From contig CP087969.1 in the NCBI GenBank assembly GCA_024703915.1, forward strand, positions 4,960,001-5,024,000: a stretch of DNA of 64,000 nt, in the 5' to 3' direction. Of the stretch, positions 39,691-49,962 are shown one piece after another. This DNA comes from Massilia sp. H-1. GTDB taxonomy: Bacteria; Pseudomonadota; Gammaproteobacteria; Burkholderiales; Burkholderiaceae_D. Below the pieces are notes generated by a model. The model was given only the letters and a program-made list of their open reading frames with translations, had not been told where the DNA came from and ran no database searches. The translations under genes and the position numbers were made by a program. Positions within the stretch are counted from its first letter, which is position 1. The number at the start of each line of letters is the position of its first letter.

Positions 39691-40016
39691 CTTAGGCCAG
39701 CCGCTGGAAGCAGGGCCTGGGTCAACAGTCTGGCGGCCAGGCGGCCGAGCGCGGAGCGCGTGGCCCGGCTGCGGCGCGTCGTGGTGCAGGTGGTGGTACT
39801 CCAGCACCGCCTCGACGTCATCCCAGAAACGGGGATTGTTCCCGGCAGCGCCGTCGTAATGGATCAGCATGGCGCCCGTGACCGGGCTGCCTTCGACCGC
39901 GCCGATGCCGCCGATGGCGCGCAGCGTCAGACGGCGGCCATTCTGGCCGGGTTTTTCTTCAGCAGAGAAAATCGCAGCCGCAAGCGGCCAGGGTGTGGAA
40001 GTGTGGATGTGTTCAT
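39651..40016 (-). CDS. Small HMA-like (HMA_2-type) protein
   Basis: About 121 residues. MNTSTLPHPGRLRLRFSLLK, then after repair TLRAIGGIGAVEGSPVTGAM, LIHYDGAAGNNPRFWDDVEA, VLEYHHLHHD and an Arg-rich hydrophobic tail. The pattern (GRLRLR..IxGIxxVExSPxTGAMLIHYD) is that of HMA-like domains lacking metal-binding cysteines. It is a clear paralog of 43282-43614. It is convergent with the P-type ATPase. A regulatory or partner function for the ATPase is inference. Breaks near 39690, 39755 and 39930. Confidence 0.6.
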
Positions 40017-40142
40017 CGGCCTTCTCCTGTGCATGCAAGCACGATAGCAAGGCAAGATGACAGACCAATGACAGCGCCAGGGAAAACCGGCCGCGAACAA
40101 CAGTCGCGGCCGGTGTTGCGCATGTGCCCAATGCTACATGCG

Positions 40143-40773
40143 CTACATGCGCTGCTGCGCCGCGCGTTCGGCTCCGGTTGCTGCACCCGATACGGCGCCC
40201 GGTACGGGCCCTGCTGGCGGCATGCTGCGCTCCGGCTGGACGGCCAAGCGCGCCCGGCAGGGGCCTCGGGCAGCAGGGCATGGCCGTTGTGGCCCATGGC
40301 GGCGCCCAGCACCTGCCTTACCCCGCCCACCACGTCGGCCAGGACGCTTACCACCGTGTGGACGGCCGTGCCGCCGATCGTGCCGACCGCGCCCAGCAGG
40401 CCGGTGGCGCCGTCACGCACTTCGTAGCCGATGTCGCGCACGCCGTGCACGAGTTCAGCTGCCACGTGCGTGACGCCGCCGACCAGGTCGCTCGCGACAT
40501 CTTCGGTCGCGCCGATCGCGCTGCGCAGCACATCGCGCGTGGCAGCCACGGCGCTGCCGCCGACGGCGCCAAGGCCGTTGCCAGCATGTGGCTGCCGTCG
40601 CCGCGGTCCTGACCGGCAGCCCCGAAGGTGGCGCGGGCGTCGGCGCTGGCCGCGGCCGTGCGCTGCTGGTCGTCGTTGTCAGCCTAGCCCGCAGTGCAGC
40701 GTCTGCGCCAAGCGGGTCGGCCACCGGGACACGGTCGCTGCCGCGTTCCCCGTCATTCCTTTTTGATCTGCCA
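40143..40773 (-). CDS. Gly/Ala/Val-rich hypothetical protein
   Basis: Unrecognised. The start MADQKGMTGNAAATVSR is preceded by AAGGAGATTCTC. After repair near 40685 the chain runs DNDDQQRTAAASADARATFG, AVAATRDVLRSAIGATEDVA, SDLVGGVTHVAAELVHGVRD, VRDGATGLLGAVGTIGGTAV, HTVVSVLADVVGGVRQVLGA, alternating glycine-zipper-like amphipathic helices that could insert in or sit on a membrane. The tail ends GPVPGAVSGAATGAERAAQQ. Breaks near 40250, 40575, 40640, 40685 and 40735. It lies in a minus-strand run with HMA-like and DUF5132 genes. Confidence 0.5.
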
Positions 40774-40806
40774 TGAGAATCTCCTTTGCGTGTGAATAGG
40801 GCCGCT

Positions 40807-41265
40807 TCAAGGCAGCGGCAAGGCTTGCCGTGCAGCGGTGCTGGTGGTGTCCGCGGACAGGTGCGCCAGGCGCAGCGCGCTGGCCGCGTACCAAAATGCC
40901 GACAGGGCTTAAGCAGCATGATGTTGCCGCGCGCGGCCTGGACCAGGCCGACCGCGCCGAACAGCAGGGCGGCCAGCAGCATCGGATCGCCCGTGGCGGG
41001 CGCTGCTGCTGCCACGCGCTGCGGGGCAACCCCGGCAGCGACAGCGCGGCCTGCCCGAGGTCCGTCAGCAGGCGTTCGAGCGGACCGGTGTAGTCGATGA
41101 CGATGCAGGCCGCTTGCGGATTGGCGCGTGCCCGCTGCACATAGGCCGCTTGCGCCAGCTGGCGGGCCAGCCGGGCGAACCAGGCCACGTTGCCGCGCTG
41201 CGCCGCGACCTCGATCCGCAAGCGGCCGTCGATCTGGTGGGCAATGCGTGCTTAGGCGTGCTCAT
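40807..41265 (-). CDS. HMA-like protein with C-terminal hydrophobic region
   Basis: About 153 residues. Restoring GCCGGC at 41252 gives MSTPARIAHQIDGRLRIEVA; then NVAWFARLARQLAQAAYVQR, ARANPQAACIVIDYTGPLER, an HMA-like fold similar in layout to the N-terminus of the neighbouring P-type ATPase (ARANPxxxxxxI). A hydrophobic stretch DPMLLAALLFGAVGLVQAAR and a tail MLPALSAFWYAASALRLAHL follow. Other breaks lie near 40911 and 41015. The start overlaps the end of the DUF5132 gene. It probably forms a complex with the small neighbours (inference). Confidence 0.6.
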
Positions 41266-41616
41266 GACATGGCCGCTCCCTGGCCGTCGGGCTGGGCTTG
41301 GCGCAGCGGCCCCGTTGCCGCCCGCGGGACGAACGGGCTCGGCCGTGGCAGGGGGCGGCGTGACGGCAGTGCCGTCAGGCGCGGCCGCGGCGGCGCTGTG
41401 CTCGGCGCGGATTTCGGCCATGATGTCTTCCACCGATTCGCCCGCCACGGCCAGGGTTTCGCGCCCTTTTTCGTACAGCAGCATGCCGCCACGCACCAGC
41501 GATTTGGCCAGGGGCCGCCCGACCCGCGCCGCGACCGGCAACACGATGGGGGCCAGCACCGCCGCTGCGATGGCGAGGCCGACACCGGCGACGATATTGT
41601 TCTTGAATACGTCCAT
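41262..41616 (-). CDS. DUF5132-like small membrane protein
   Basis: About 118 residues. One long N-terminal hydrophobic helix, MDVFKNNIVAGVGLAIAAAV, LAPIVLPVAARVGRPLAKSL, then VRGGMLLYEKGRETLAVAGE, SVEDIMAEIRAEH and a Pro/Ala-rich tail. The NIVAGVGLAxxAPxxLP..RPxAKxLxKGGxxxYEKG pattern is that of DUF5132, a family often adjacent to HMA-like proteins and P-type ATPases. The stop is uncertain because of a probable indel near 41290; a TGA at 41262 would overlap the next start (ATGA). AAGGAGC precedes the ATG. Confidence 0.7.
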
Positions 41617-41686
41617 GCAATGCTCCTTCGCGCTTTGAATACCGGTTCGACCGGCAAGGATTGGCATCGTTCCGTGTTCGGCCCGG

Positions 41687-42933
41687 CTACGCCGGGAATG
41701 CGCCCGCCAGCGCGTGCAGCAACACCCCGAGCAGGCCGCCGACGAGGGTGCCGTTGATGCGGATGAACTGCAAGTCCTTGCCCACCTGCAGCTCGAACTT
41801 GCGGGTGACGGTGTGCGTGTCCCAGGAACGGATCACCCGCCATACCACGGCGCTGATCACCTCGCGCCGGTCGACGATGGTGGCGGCCACGACCGAACGC
41901 AGCCAGCCGTTGAGCCGGTCGCGGATGGCCGGATCGTCCTGCAGCGCCTGGCCCAGCGAGCGCAGGGCCAGGGCGGCGCGCGCGGCAATCGCCGAGTCGT
42001 CGCGTGCAAGGTCGGCCAGTACGCGCTGGGTCAGGGCGTGCCACAGCTGGGCCAGATACGCGTGCACGCCTTCGTTGCGCGCGGCGCGCGCCAGCAGTGC
42101 CTGGAGCCGTTCTTCGTGGGCGGGCGAGGTGGCAAGCTGGTCCAGCATGTCGTCGACCGCCTGATCGAAGCGCGCGCGCCACTCGCTGTCCTCGGCCTGG
42201 ATTTCGAGCAGGATGGCGTGCACGCCTTCCAGGATGCGCTCGAACAGTTTCTCGTCGATCGACCTGGGCAGCCAGCGCGGGCTGTGTTCATGCACTTTCT
42301 GGCGGATGAAAGGGCGGTTCTGCTCGAGCGCGCGCCACGATCCCGAGCACGCGTTCGAGCAGGACATGATGCTGGCGCCCCTCGACCAGCAGGCCGAGCA
42401 GCTGCGCCAGCGCCGGCGCCAGCCGCAAGCCGCCGGACGCTTGCGCCACTACCCGCTCGAGCAAGGCGCGCGCCTGCTGTGCATCGATTGTGCGCAGCAG
42501 CAGCGGCGGCAGGGCCTGGACCAGCTGGCGCGCCACGGCCGCGCTGTGCGCGCCGTCGGCCAGCCAGTGCGCGGCGGCACCGGCAAAATCGACGTGCTGC
42601 AATTCCTCACGCAGCACTTCGTGCGTCAGGAAATTATTTTGCAGGAAATTGCCGATGCTTTCGCCGATGCGTTCCTTGTTGTTGGGAATGATGGCCGTGT
42701 GCGGGATCGGCAGGCCGAGCGGATGGCGGAACAGTGCGCTGACGGCGAACCAGTCGGCCAGCCCGCCGACCATGGCCGCCTCGGCGAAGGCGGCAATCCA
42801 GCGCCACGGCCCCTGGGCCTAGCCCCGAGCGCGCCCCGGCCACCAACAGCGCGCCCATCAGCAGGAGCAGGGCAGGCGCGATGCGCCGCATGCGGGCGAG
42901 CTGGACTTGCTGCCGGGATTCGATGGTCGTCAT
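41687..42933 (-). CDS. DUF445 family membrane protein
   Basis: About 415 codons. The N-terminus MTTIESRQQVQLARMRRIAP and LLLLMGALLVAGA form one helix; the family block AAFAEAAMVGGLADWFAVSA, LFRHPLGLPIPHTAIIPNNK, ERIGESIGNFLQNNFLT is unmistakable. A long helical domain follows (RARFDQAVDDMLDQLATSPA, IRDRLNGWLRSVVAATIVDR, TRKFELQVGKDLQFIRINGT) and a final helix VGGLLGVLLHALAGAFP. Function unknown in the literature I recall. Breaks near 42333 and 42822. It is the first gene of the minus-strand run leading into DUF5132. Confidence 0.85.
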
Positions 42934-43073
42934 CGCCTGCCGCCTGAAGGTCGGGACTCAGGTAGACGGAAGCGGGCACGCTTAGTTCAATGGCAATGCT
43001 TAAGCAGAACTTCGCGCCTGCTGCGCGCTCTTACTGTGGTCGCCCCACCGGGGCCGCAGTGAGGGGGAGCATC

Positions 43074-43274
43074 GTGCCGTTCAATCTGCAGCAACCGCGC
43101 CACATGGCGGCGATTCGGACGATCGCGGAAGAAACCGGCCAGCCGGTCGGGGAAGTGGCCACGCTATACCAGGAAGAACTGGCCCGCCTGAGCGCACGGG
43201 CGGCCATTGCCGACTATCTGCCGGTGCTGGTCAGCAAGCGATTGCGCCAGCGCTACCGGGGCGGCCCCGGCTAG
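43074..43274 (+). CDS. DUF3562-like small helical protein
   Basis: A 66-residue protein from a GTG start at 43074, chosen because GAGGGGGAG lies six bases upstream. PFNLQQPRHMAAIRTIAEET, GQPVGEVATLYQEELARLSA, RAAIADYLPVLVSKRLRQRY: helix-turn-helix-like, with the VxxVYxxELxxLxxxAxVxD(Y/F)LPxLVxRRVR pattern of DUF3562. These small proteins often accompany HMA-like and P-type ATPase genes; function unknown. The frame is intact, with the stop eight bases before a convergent gene. Confidence 0.65.
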   Translation: MPFNLQQPRHMAAIRTIAEETGQPVGEVATLYQEELARLSARAAIADYLPVLVSKRLRQRYRGGPG

Positions 43275-43281
43275 TGCGCGC

Positions 43282-43614
43282 TCAGCGCAGGACCGCTGCC
43301 AGCGCCTGGGCCGAGCGCCGTACCAGGCGCCGCACGGGATTGCGCAGGGCCGCGCCGCGGCCGCTGCGCTCGACCGCGCGCTGATCGTGATACAGATGGT
43401 TGTATTCGAGCACCGCTTCGACCTCGTCCCAGAAGCGGTGATTGCTTAATGGCCATGCCGTCATAGTGGATCACGATGGCGCCGGTGGTGGCGCTCGCTT
43501 CCACATGTTGCATGCCGCGGATGCCGCGCAGCTGTCGCACACGCCGTCCAGGCGGGCAGGGCACTTCTTGAGCAGGGCGAAGCGCAGCCGCAGGCTGCCG
43601 GGGTGGGCGTGCAT
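43282..43614 (-). CDS. Small HMA-like protein, paralog of 39651-40016
   Basis: About 110 residues: MHAHPGSLRLRFALLKKCPA, QLRGIRGMQHVEASATTGAI, VIHYDGMAI, FWDEVEAVLEYNHLYHDQRA. It aligns along its length with the protein at 39651-40016 (GRLRLRFSLLKKNPAR; FWDDVEAVLEYHHLHHD), so the locus carries a duplicated HMA_2-like gene, one at each side of the block. No Cys pair for metal. A scar at 43446 and an indel near 43548 break the frame. Confidence 0.65.
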
Positions 43615-43620
43615 GGCGTT

Positions 43621-43797
43621 CTATCGCAAAACGGTGAGTCCGGTCGGGATGCCGCGGGCGGCAGGCGTGGTGGCGACATGGGTGGCGGCAGCCGGTGCCG
43701 GTTGCTGCACCGGCTTGACCGGCGGGGGCGGGTAAAAGAAGACGCCCCAGACGATCGCCAGTGCGACGCTTCCGAAGGCAAATGATTTTGGGGGCAT
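43621..43797 (-). CDS. Short membrane-anchored Pro-rich peptide
   Basis: A 58-residue protein from ATG 43797 (GAGG nine bases upstream): MPPKSFAFGSVALAIVWGVF followed by FYPPPPVKPVQQPAPAAATH. One transmembrane helix and a Pro/Ala-rich periplasmic tail. No family recognised. It sits directly upstream of the HMA-like gene (6 bp) and may be co-transcribed with it. Confidence 0.45.
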   Translation of the reverse strand: MPPKSFAFGSVALAIVWGVFFYPPPPVKPVQQPAPAAATHVATTPAARGIPTGLTVLR

Positions 43798-44135
43798 GAC
43801 GGTCAACCTCGTTGCAAGTACGTGGACAGTGGTGTGCACTGGTCCGGATTGTAGAAAATGATCATGACGGCGCGATGACCGGGTGGTCCTTGTGCCGCGA
43901 ATGTTCGACAGGCTATAGAGAAAATCGCGCCGTAAATGCGCACATCCTCACTTTGCTGACAAAAAGATAATTTTGTTGTTGTGACACGACATTCAACGCG
44001 CCACGTCCCCGGGCAGGATGCGATAAATTGTTTTTTGACTAAGCAAATTGCGCACGACAAGGCGGACTGGCTTCCGATTGATTTCGAGACCGTAACTGGG
44101 CAAAATGACAGCGTCTGCACGCCCGGGAGGAAAGC
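43798..44135. other. Intergenic region, AT-richer than its surroundings
   Basis: About 340 bases between divergent genes, including AT-rich stretches around 43920-44050. It presumably holds promoters for the small peptide gene (minus) and the chemoreceptor (plus). No clear operator, repeat or RNA structure was recognised. Confidence 0.4.
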
Positions 44136-45818
44136 ACGTTCAAGAATTTGCTGATCAAATGGAAGCTCGCAGTGCTCATGGCCGTGATGCTGGCCGCGCT
44201 GACCGTGGTGGGACTGAGCGGCTATGCTTAAGCATCGTCCGGGTCGGGGCGGCGGTGCACGAAATCGGCGTCGTGCGATTGCCATCGATCCAGGGCTTGC
44301 TGGCCATCAGCGAGGGCCAGACGGCGGTCGCAGGCCGGCGACCTGACCACGGCCATCGCGGAAAACGATTACCAGACGGCGGGGCGCTTCGACGACGCCG
44401 TGCGCCAGCGCGCCAAGGGCCGGGCCAGCATCGAGCGCGGCTGGGCCCTGTACGAACCGCTGCCCCAGACGCCCGAAGAGGCCCTGATGTGGAAGCAATT
44501 CGTGAGCGACTGGAACGCCTGGAAAAATGCCGAACAAAAGTGGGCGCTAAGCATGGCGGCCATGGCAAAGAACAAGGAGGAGGCGGCGCAAAAGGCTTTG
44601 TTTGCCACCTTCTACACCGATTACGCGGCGTCGCGCCCCCTGTTCCTGAAAGCGGAAGCGGGCCTGGCCCAGATCCAGAAATTGAACGAAACCATCGCCG
44701 CCGAGCAAACCCGGGCCAGCGAGCAAGCCTCCGCCAGCGCGCCGCACGATGCTGGTGTCGGCCATCCTGGCCGCCGTGCTCGCCTTTGCCTGCGCTTACT
44801 ATATTGCGCTCAGCATCACCGGCCCGATCAACGACGCGGTGCGGGTGGCGCAAACGGTGGCCTCGGGCGACCTGACCAGCACCATGATGCCAGCACCACC
44901 GACGAGACCGGCCAGCTGCTGACCGCGCTGCACGGCATGAACGCCAACCTGGTGCGCATCGTCGGCCAGGTGCGGGTCGGCACCGACACGATCGCCACCG
45001 CCTCGGCCGAAATCTCAAGCGGCAACTTCGACCTGTCCTCGCGCACCGAGGAGCAAGCCAGTTCGCTCGAAGAGACGGCCGCCTCGATGGAGGAACTGAC
45101 CTCGACCGTGCGCCAGAACATGGAAAACGCCCAGCAAGCGAACCAGCTGGCGCAGTCGGCCTCGGTGGTGGCGGTCAAGGGCGGCGACGTCGTCAGCCAG
45201 GTGGTCGACACCATGAGCGCGATCAACGCCTCGTCCAACAAGATTGTCGACATCATCGGCGTGATCGACGGGATCGCTTTCCAGACCAACATCCTGGCGC
45301 TCAACGCGGCGGTCGAAGCGGCGCGCGCGGGCGAGCAGGGACGCGGCTTTGCCGTCGTCGCCACCGAAGTGCGCAGCCTGGCGCAGTGCTCGGCCGCGGC
45401 CGCCAAGGAAGTCAAGAAGCTGATCGACGATTCGGTGGTCCAGGTCGACAGCCGAGCAGCCGCCTGGTCGGCCAGGCCGGGTCGACCATGGGCGAGATCG
45501 TCACCAGCATCCAGCGCGTGACCGACATCATGGGCGAGATCAGCATGGCCACGCGCGAACAGAGCACCGGCATCGACCAGATTAACGTGGCCGTGACCCA
45601 GATGGACCAGGCGACCCAGCAGAACGCGGCCCTGGTCGAAGAGGCGGCGGCCGCCGCGGCTTCGCTGCAAGACCAGGCGGCCAGCCTGGCCCTAGCCTGG
45701 TCAGCACCTTCAAGCCCGATCAAAAGATGGTGCCGCAGCCGGTCCGCGGCGCCGCGCCCGCGCGCCAGCGCCCGGCCGTGCTTAGGCCCTGGCCACCGAT
45801 GACCGGGAAACCTTCTGA
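44136..45818 (+). CDS. Methyl-accepting chemotaxis protein
   Basis: About 561 codons. TM1 FKNLLIKWKLAVLMAVMLAA, a periplasmic four-helix-bundle-type domain (IQGLLAISEGQTAV, FDDAVRQRAKGRASIERGWA, MWKQFVSDWNAWKNAEQKWA), TM2 MLVSAILAAVLAFACAYYIA, HAMP, and the MA domain with the hairpin IDGIAFQTNILALNAAVEAA, RAGEQGRGFAVVATEVRSLA. It ends LATDDRETF, with no visible NWETF-type CheR/CheB tether. The initiator as read is ACG (44136) after GGGAGGAA; ATG is likely the true codon. Breaks near 44228, 44330, 44740, 44890, 45455, 45693 and 45781. Confidence 0.9.
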
Positions 45819-45819
45819 T

Positions 45820-46384
45820 TCAGGCGAGCCTGAGCTGCCAGTAGCCGACGTCGATCCAGTGGCCGAACTTGCGGCCCACTTCCGCGAAGTGGGCTGCTTT
45901 CACATAGCCCATCGCTTCGTGCAGGCCGACGCTGGCCTCGTTGGGCAGGGCGATGCCGCCGATGACGAGATGGACGCCATGCGCGCAGCAGGCGCGCGAT
46001 CAGGGCGCGGTACAGCATCTTTCCCAGGCTTAGGCGCGGACCTGGTAGGCGGCCACGTAGACCGAGCTTTCCACCGAAAAGCGGTAGGCGTGGCGCACCC
46101 GCCATTTGGTGGCGTAGGCGTAGGCGACAACGGCGCCGCCGGACTCGGCGACCAGCCAGGGCAGGCCCCCGGCCTGGACGTCGGCGATGCGGCTAAGCCA
46201 TGTCCGCCGCGCTCACCGCTTCTTCCTCGAAGCTGATGGCCGTGTTGAGGACGTAGTGGTTGTAGATGGCGGTAATGGCAGCGGCATCGGCTGCCTGGGC
46301 GTCGCGCACTTGCAAGGTGAATTCCTGGTCGCTGGTTGGGACGTTCGAATATAGTCGATTGCCCAAGCGGCAGCAAGGGCCCAT
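45820..46384 (-). CDS. GNAT-family N-acetyltransferase (Pat/phosphinothricin type)
   Basis: About 188 codons: FTLQVRDAQAADAAAITAIY, NHYVLNTAISFEEEAVSAAD, GLPWLVAESGGAVVAYAYAT, KWRVRHAYRFSVESSVYVAA, then the C-terminal ALPNEASVGLHEAMGYVKAA, HFAEVGRKFGHWIDVGYWQL. The IYNHYVxxTxxSFEEE opening and VxxSVYV block are those of Pat/MnaT-like acetyltransferases, which acetylate amino groups such as that of methionine sulfone or phosphinothricin. The substrate is not determinable here. Scars lie at 46030 and 46194; the start at 46384 is tentative. It is convergent with the chemoreceptor. Confidence 0.82.
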
Positions 46385-46406
46385 ACTGGATGCCTTTTTA
46401 CTGACG

Positions 46407-46796
46407 ATGGCGGGCAGGATGATTGACCAGTACCTGGAAAAGCGCGATCACGCGGCGATCGGCTACGTGATCGTGACGGGCGTGGCGCTGTGGCGCAGCT
46501 TCAGCGGCATCCGCGGCGGATCCGATTTTCTTCAGACCCTGCTGGTGCTGGGCAGCTTCGCCCTGTTCGCCGCCGCGTGCTGGTGCTACCTGCGCGCCAA
46601 GGACCGCAGCGGCGTCTGGCTGCTGCTGGTGCCGCTCAATCTGATTGCGGTGCTGATCTACTGGAAGCTCGAGGACCGTTCCGGGGACCAAGCTGACGTC
46701 GCCTGTCCGGCCTGCAAGGCGCCCAACTTCCCCGACCAAGCGATCTGCCGCGTGTGCAAAACCTCCCTGCACGGGGCCACCCCGATCGACCACTAG
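46407..46796 (+). CDS. Small membrane protein with C-terminal zinc ribbon
   Basis: A 129-residue protein, MAGRMIDQYLEKRDHAAIGY, with hydrophobic segments around TLLVLGSFALFAAACWCYL and VWLLLVPLNLIAVLIYW. The cytoplasmic tail holds CPACKAPNFPDQAICRVCK, two CxxC pairs that form a zinc ribbon. No family recognised. It stands alone, convergent with the hybrid kinase and divergent from the acetyltransferase gene. An in-frame ATG at 46419 is an alternative start. Confidence 0.6.
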   Translation: MAGRMIDQYLEKRDHAAIGYVIVTGVALWRSFSGIRGGSDFLQTLLVLGSFALFAAACWCYLRAKDRSGVWLLLVPLNLIAVLIYWKLEDRSGDQADVACPACKAPNFPDQAICRVCKTSLHGATPIDH

Positions 46797-46801
46797 GCCA
46801 C

Positions 46802-49800
46802 TCAGGCCGACATCGCGCCGCACACCAGTGCAAGGCGCGGCAGCAGGGCCGCCAGCTGCGCCTCCACATCGGTCTGGTAGAGCGGCGACGGCCTGTTCCA
46901 GGCGCGCGGCGGCGGCGGCCAGGTCGGCCGCGCCGATATTGGCCGCCAGTCCGTGCAGATGGTGGGCCAGGCGCTGGGCGCGGTCAGGCCTGGCCGGCGG
47001 CCAGCGCGTCGCGCAGCTTGTCGGCGAGCCAAGCCTGCAGCTGTCCGATCTGCAGCAGCAGCTTGCGGTAGGCGATGTCGTTGCCGTGCAGGCGGTTCAG
47101 GCCCCAGCCCACGTCGACCCCGGCCGCGCGCAGCGGCGCGAACTGGTCCCCGCTCGCATCGGGCACGGCGGCGGCCGACGCGCGCGGCATCCACTGGGCC
47201 AGCACCATCACCAGTTCTTCCTGGTGGATCGGCTTGGAGATGTGCTCGTTCATGCCGGCCGCCAGGCAGCGTTCGCGGTCGCCGCTCATGGCGTTGGCCG
47301 TCATGGCGAGGATCGGGATCCTGGCCAGGCGCGGCTGGGCGCGGATCAGGCGCGTCGCTTCGAAACCATCCATCACCGGCATCTGGCAATCCATCAGGAT
47401 CGCGTCGACGTCGTGCCGGGCCAGCATGTCGAGCGCGATCTGGCCGTTGCTTAGCCACCCGCACCGACAGGCTAAGCATCGGTCAGGATCTCGAGCGCCA
47501 GCTCCTGGTTGATTTCATTGTCTTCGACCAGCAGCACGCTGGCGCCGCGCAGGGCGTGCATGGCCGCGCTCAGGCGCCGCTGCGGCACCGGGCGCGGCAG
47601 CGTCTCGCGGCCCTGGTGCAGGCCGCTGACGATGGCGTCCAGCACCGACGAGGGCGTGACCGGCTTTTCCAGCACCCCCAGCTGGGCCAGGTCGCCCGAC
47701 TGCGCCAGCAGGTCGTCGCGGCTGTAGGCGGTGACCATGACGATCGACAGCGTGCGCGAAATGGCCGGGTTGGCGCGGATCGCGCGGATCGCTTCCAGCC
47801 CGTTCATGGTGGGCATGATCCAGTCCATCAGCACCAGCTGGTAGGGGTCGCCCGCCGCCTCGGCCTGTTCCAGTTCGGCGATCGCGGCCGCCGCCGAGGT
47901 GGCGCACAGGGTGCGCATCTGGAGCGAGCCGAGGATGCCTTGCATGATCTCGCGCGCGGCCGCATTGTCGTCCACCACCAGCACCTTGAGCGCGGCCAGC
48001 TCGCTGCGCAGCGGCGGCGCGGCCAGCACGCCGTCGGCCTGGCCAAAGCGGGCCGTGAAGCTGAAGGTGGTCGCGCCCGGCGCGCTGCTTTCCAGCCACA
48101 GGCGGCCGTTCATCATGTCGACCAGCTTGCGCGAGATCGACAGTCCGAGCCCGGTGCCGCCGTGGGTGCGGGTGGTCGAGGCGTCGGCCTGCGAGAACGC
48201 GACGAACAGGCGCGCCGCATGTTCGGCCGCAATGCCGATCCCCGAATCGCGCACGTCGAAGCGCAGGCACAGCCCGGGGCCGCTGTCGGGTTCGCGCTGC
48301 ACCGAGACGATGATCTCGCCGCGCTCGGTGAACTTGATCGCATTGTTGACCAGGTTGAGCAGCACCTGGCCGAGCCGCAGCGGGTCGCCCGTCATTTCCA
48401 GCGGCACGTCGGGGGCCACGTCGAACAGCAGCTCGAGGCCCTTTTCCTGGGCCCGGAACACGGTCATGCTTAGGCCAGGTGGTCGAGCACGTGGCGCAGC
48501 ACCAGCTGGCGTTCCTCGAAGCGCAGCTTGCCCGCCTCGATCTTGGAAAAATCGAGGATGTCGTTGATGATGCCGAGCAGGCTGTGGGCGGCGCGGTCGA
48601 CCTTGTCCAGGTAGTTGCGCTGGCGCGGGTCGAGGTCGGTGTTGAGCGCCAGGCGTGTCATGCCGATCACCGCGTTCATGGGGGTGCGGATTTCGTGGCT
48701 CATGTTGGCCAAAAATTCGCTCTTGCTGCGGGTGGCCGCTTCCGCCACTTCCTGCGCCCGCACGGTGGCGGCCATGGCGGCGCGCTGGTCGGTCACGTCG
48801 ATCCCGAAGGTCATCAGGGCGATCTCGCCACCCTCGTCGCCGAGCACCGTGTTTTGCCAGGCGATGCAGCGCTGTTCGCCGCTGGCGGTGGTGATCAGCT
48901 GTTCGTCGATCAGGTACAGGCCGTCCCAGCCATCGTCGGCTAGGCCAGCGGCCCGACAGTTCGACCCCGAACAGGGGCAGGTCGCGCCACACCTTGCCCA
49001 CCACCTCGGCGGCCGGATAGCCGGTGACGGCGCTGGCGGTATGGTTGTAGATCAGGACGCGCCCGGCCCGGTCCATGCCGACGATGATCACGTTGGCGCT
49101 GTCGATCAGGCGCTCGGTCAGTTCCTTGGCGCGCCGCAGCGACTGTTCGGCCGCGCTGCGCGCCTCATTGGTGCGCGCCAGGCTGGTGCTCATGGCGTCG
49201 AGGGCGTCGAGCAGCTGGCCCGGTTCGTCGGCAAAAGCGGCGTGCCCGCGCACGCTCAGGTCATGCGGCCGCCACGCGCCGCGCCAGTCCCAGCGCCTCG
49301 TCCAGCGGGCCGGTGATGCTGCGCCGGATCAGCACCGCCGCGCCCAGGCCAATGGCCAGCGAGGCGAGCAGGATCAGGCGCAGGCGGGTGGTGTCGTCGT
49401 CGACGCGCGGCGGCCGCCTTTTCGGTGAGCGCGGCCACGATGGCGGCGCGCGACCAGCGCGTCGATGGCTTGCCGGTGCTGTTCGTATTCGGCCGCCATG
49501 CGGGCCTGGATTGCCGTCACCTCGGCGCGTGCCGCGCCCCAGGGCCGGCAGCAGGCTGTCGAAGGCGAGCGCGTAAAAGCGCCGGGCCGGCTGCTCGGTG
49601 GCGTCGACCAGGCGTGCCAGGTCGGCGTCGAGGCGCTGCGCGCGCCAGTAGCGCAGGCGCGCCGCGTGCTGGTCGCGCAGCATCCCGAGCCGCACTTCGA
49701 GCGCGCCGATGCGGCGCGCCTCGGTGCCGGGCGTGGCCATTTCCAGGCACAGCGTCCACGATTCCATGATATTGAGCGGGGGCGGCACCGCGTCGGCGAT

Positions 49801-49962
49801 CAGGTCCTTGGCGCCGATGATCTCCTGGTACAGCGGGCCGTTGACCTTGAGCTGGTCGAGCGTGCGGAACGACCAGCTGCCGTAAATGACGAAGCCGAGC
49901 GCGAAGATGGCGATCAGCAGGAAAAGGCGGTAGGACAGTTTGAAGGTGCGCAGCAGCGTCAT
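46802..49962 (-). CDS. Membrane hybrid sensor kinase with two receivers and HPt
   Basis: About 1050 residues. TM1 LSYRLFLLIAIFALGFVIYG, a helical periplasmic sensor, TM2 LILLASLAIGLGAAVLI, a HAMP linker, PAS (RVLIYNHTASAVTGYPAAEV), HisKA FLANMSHEIRTPMNAVIGMT, the ATPase block GGTGLGLSISRKLVDMMNGR, receiver 1 VLVVDDNAAAREIMQGILGS with LVLMDWIMPTMNG, receiver 2 VLLVEDNEINQELALEIL with ILMDCQMPVMDGFEATRLIR, and a C-terminal HPt with AHHLHGLAANIGAADL. All phosphotransfer residues (H, D, D, H) are present. It is the last gene of a four-kinase minus-strand unit. Breaks near 46890, 46985, 47450, 47474, 48420, 48470, 48940 and 49250-49550. Confidence 0.9.
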
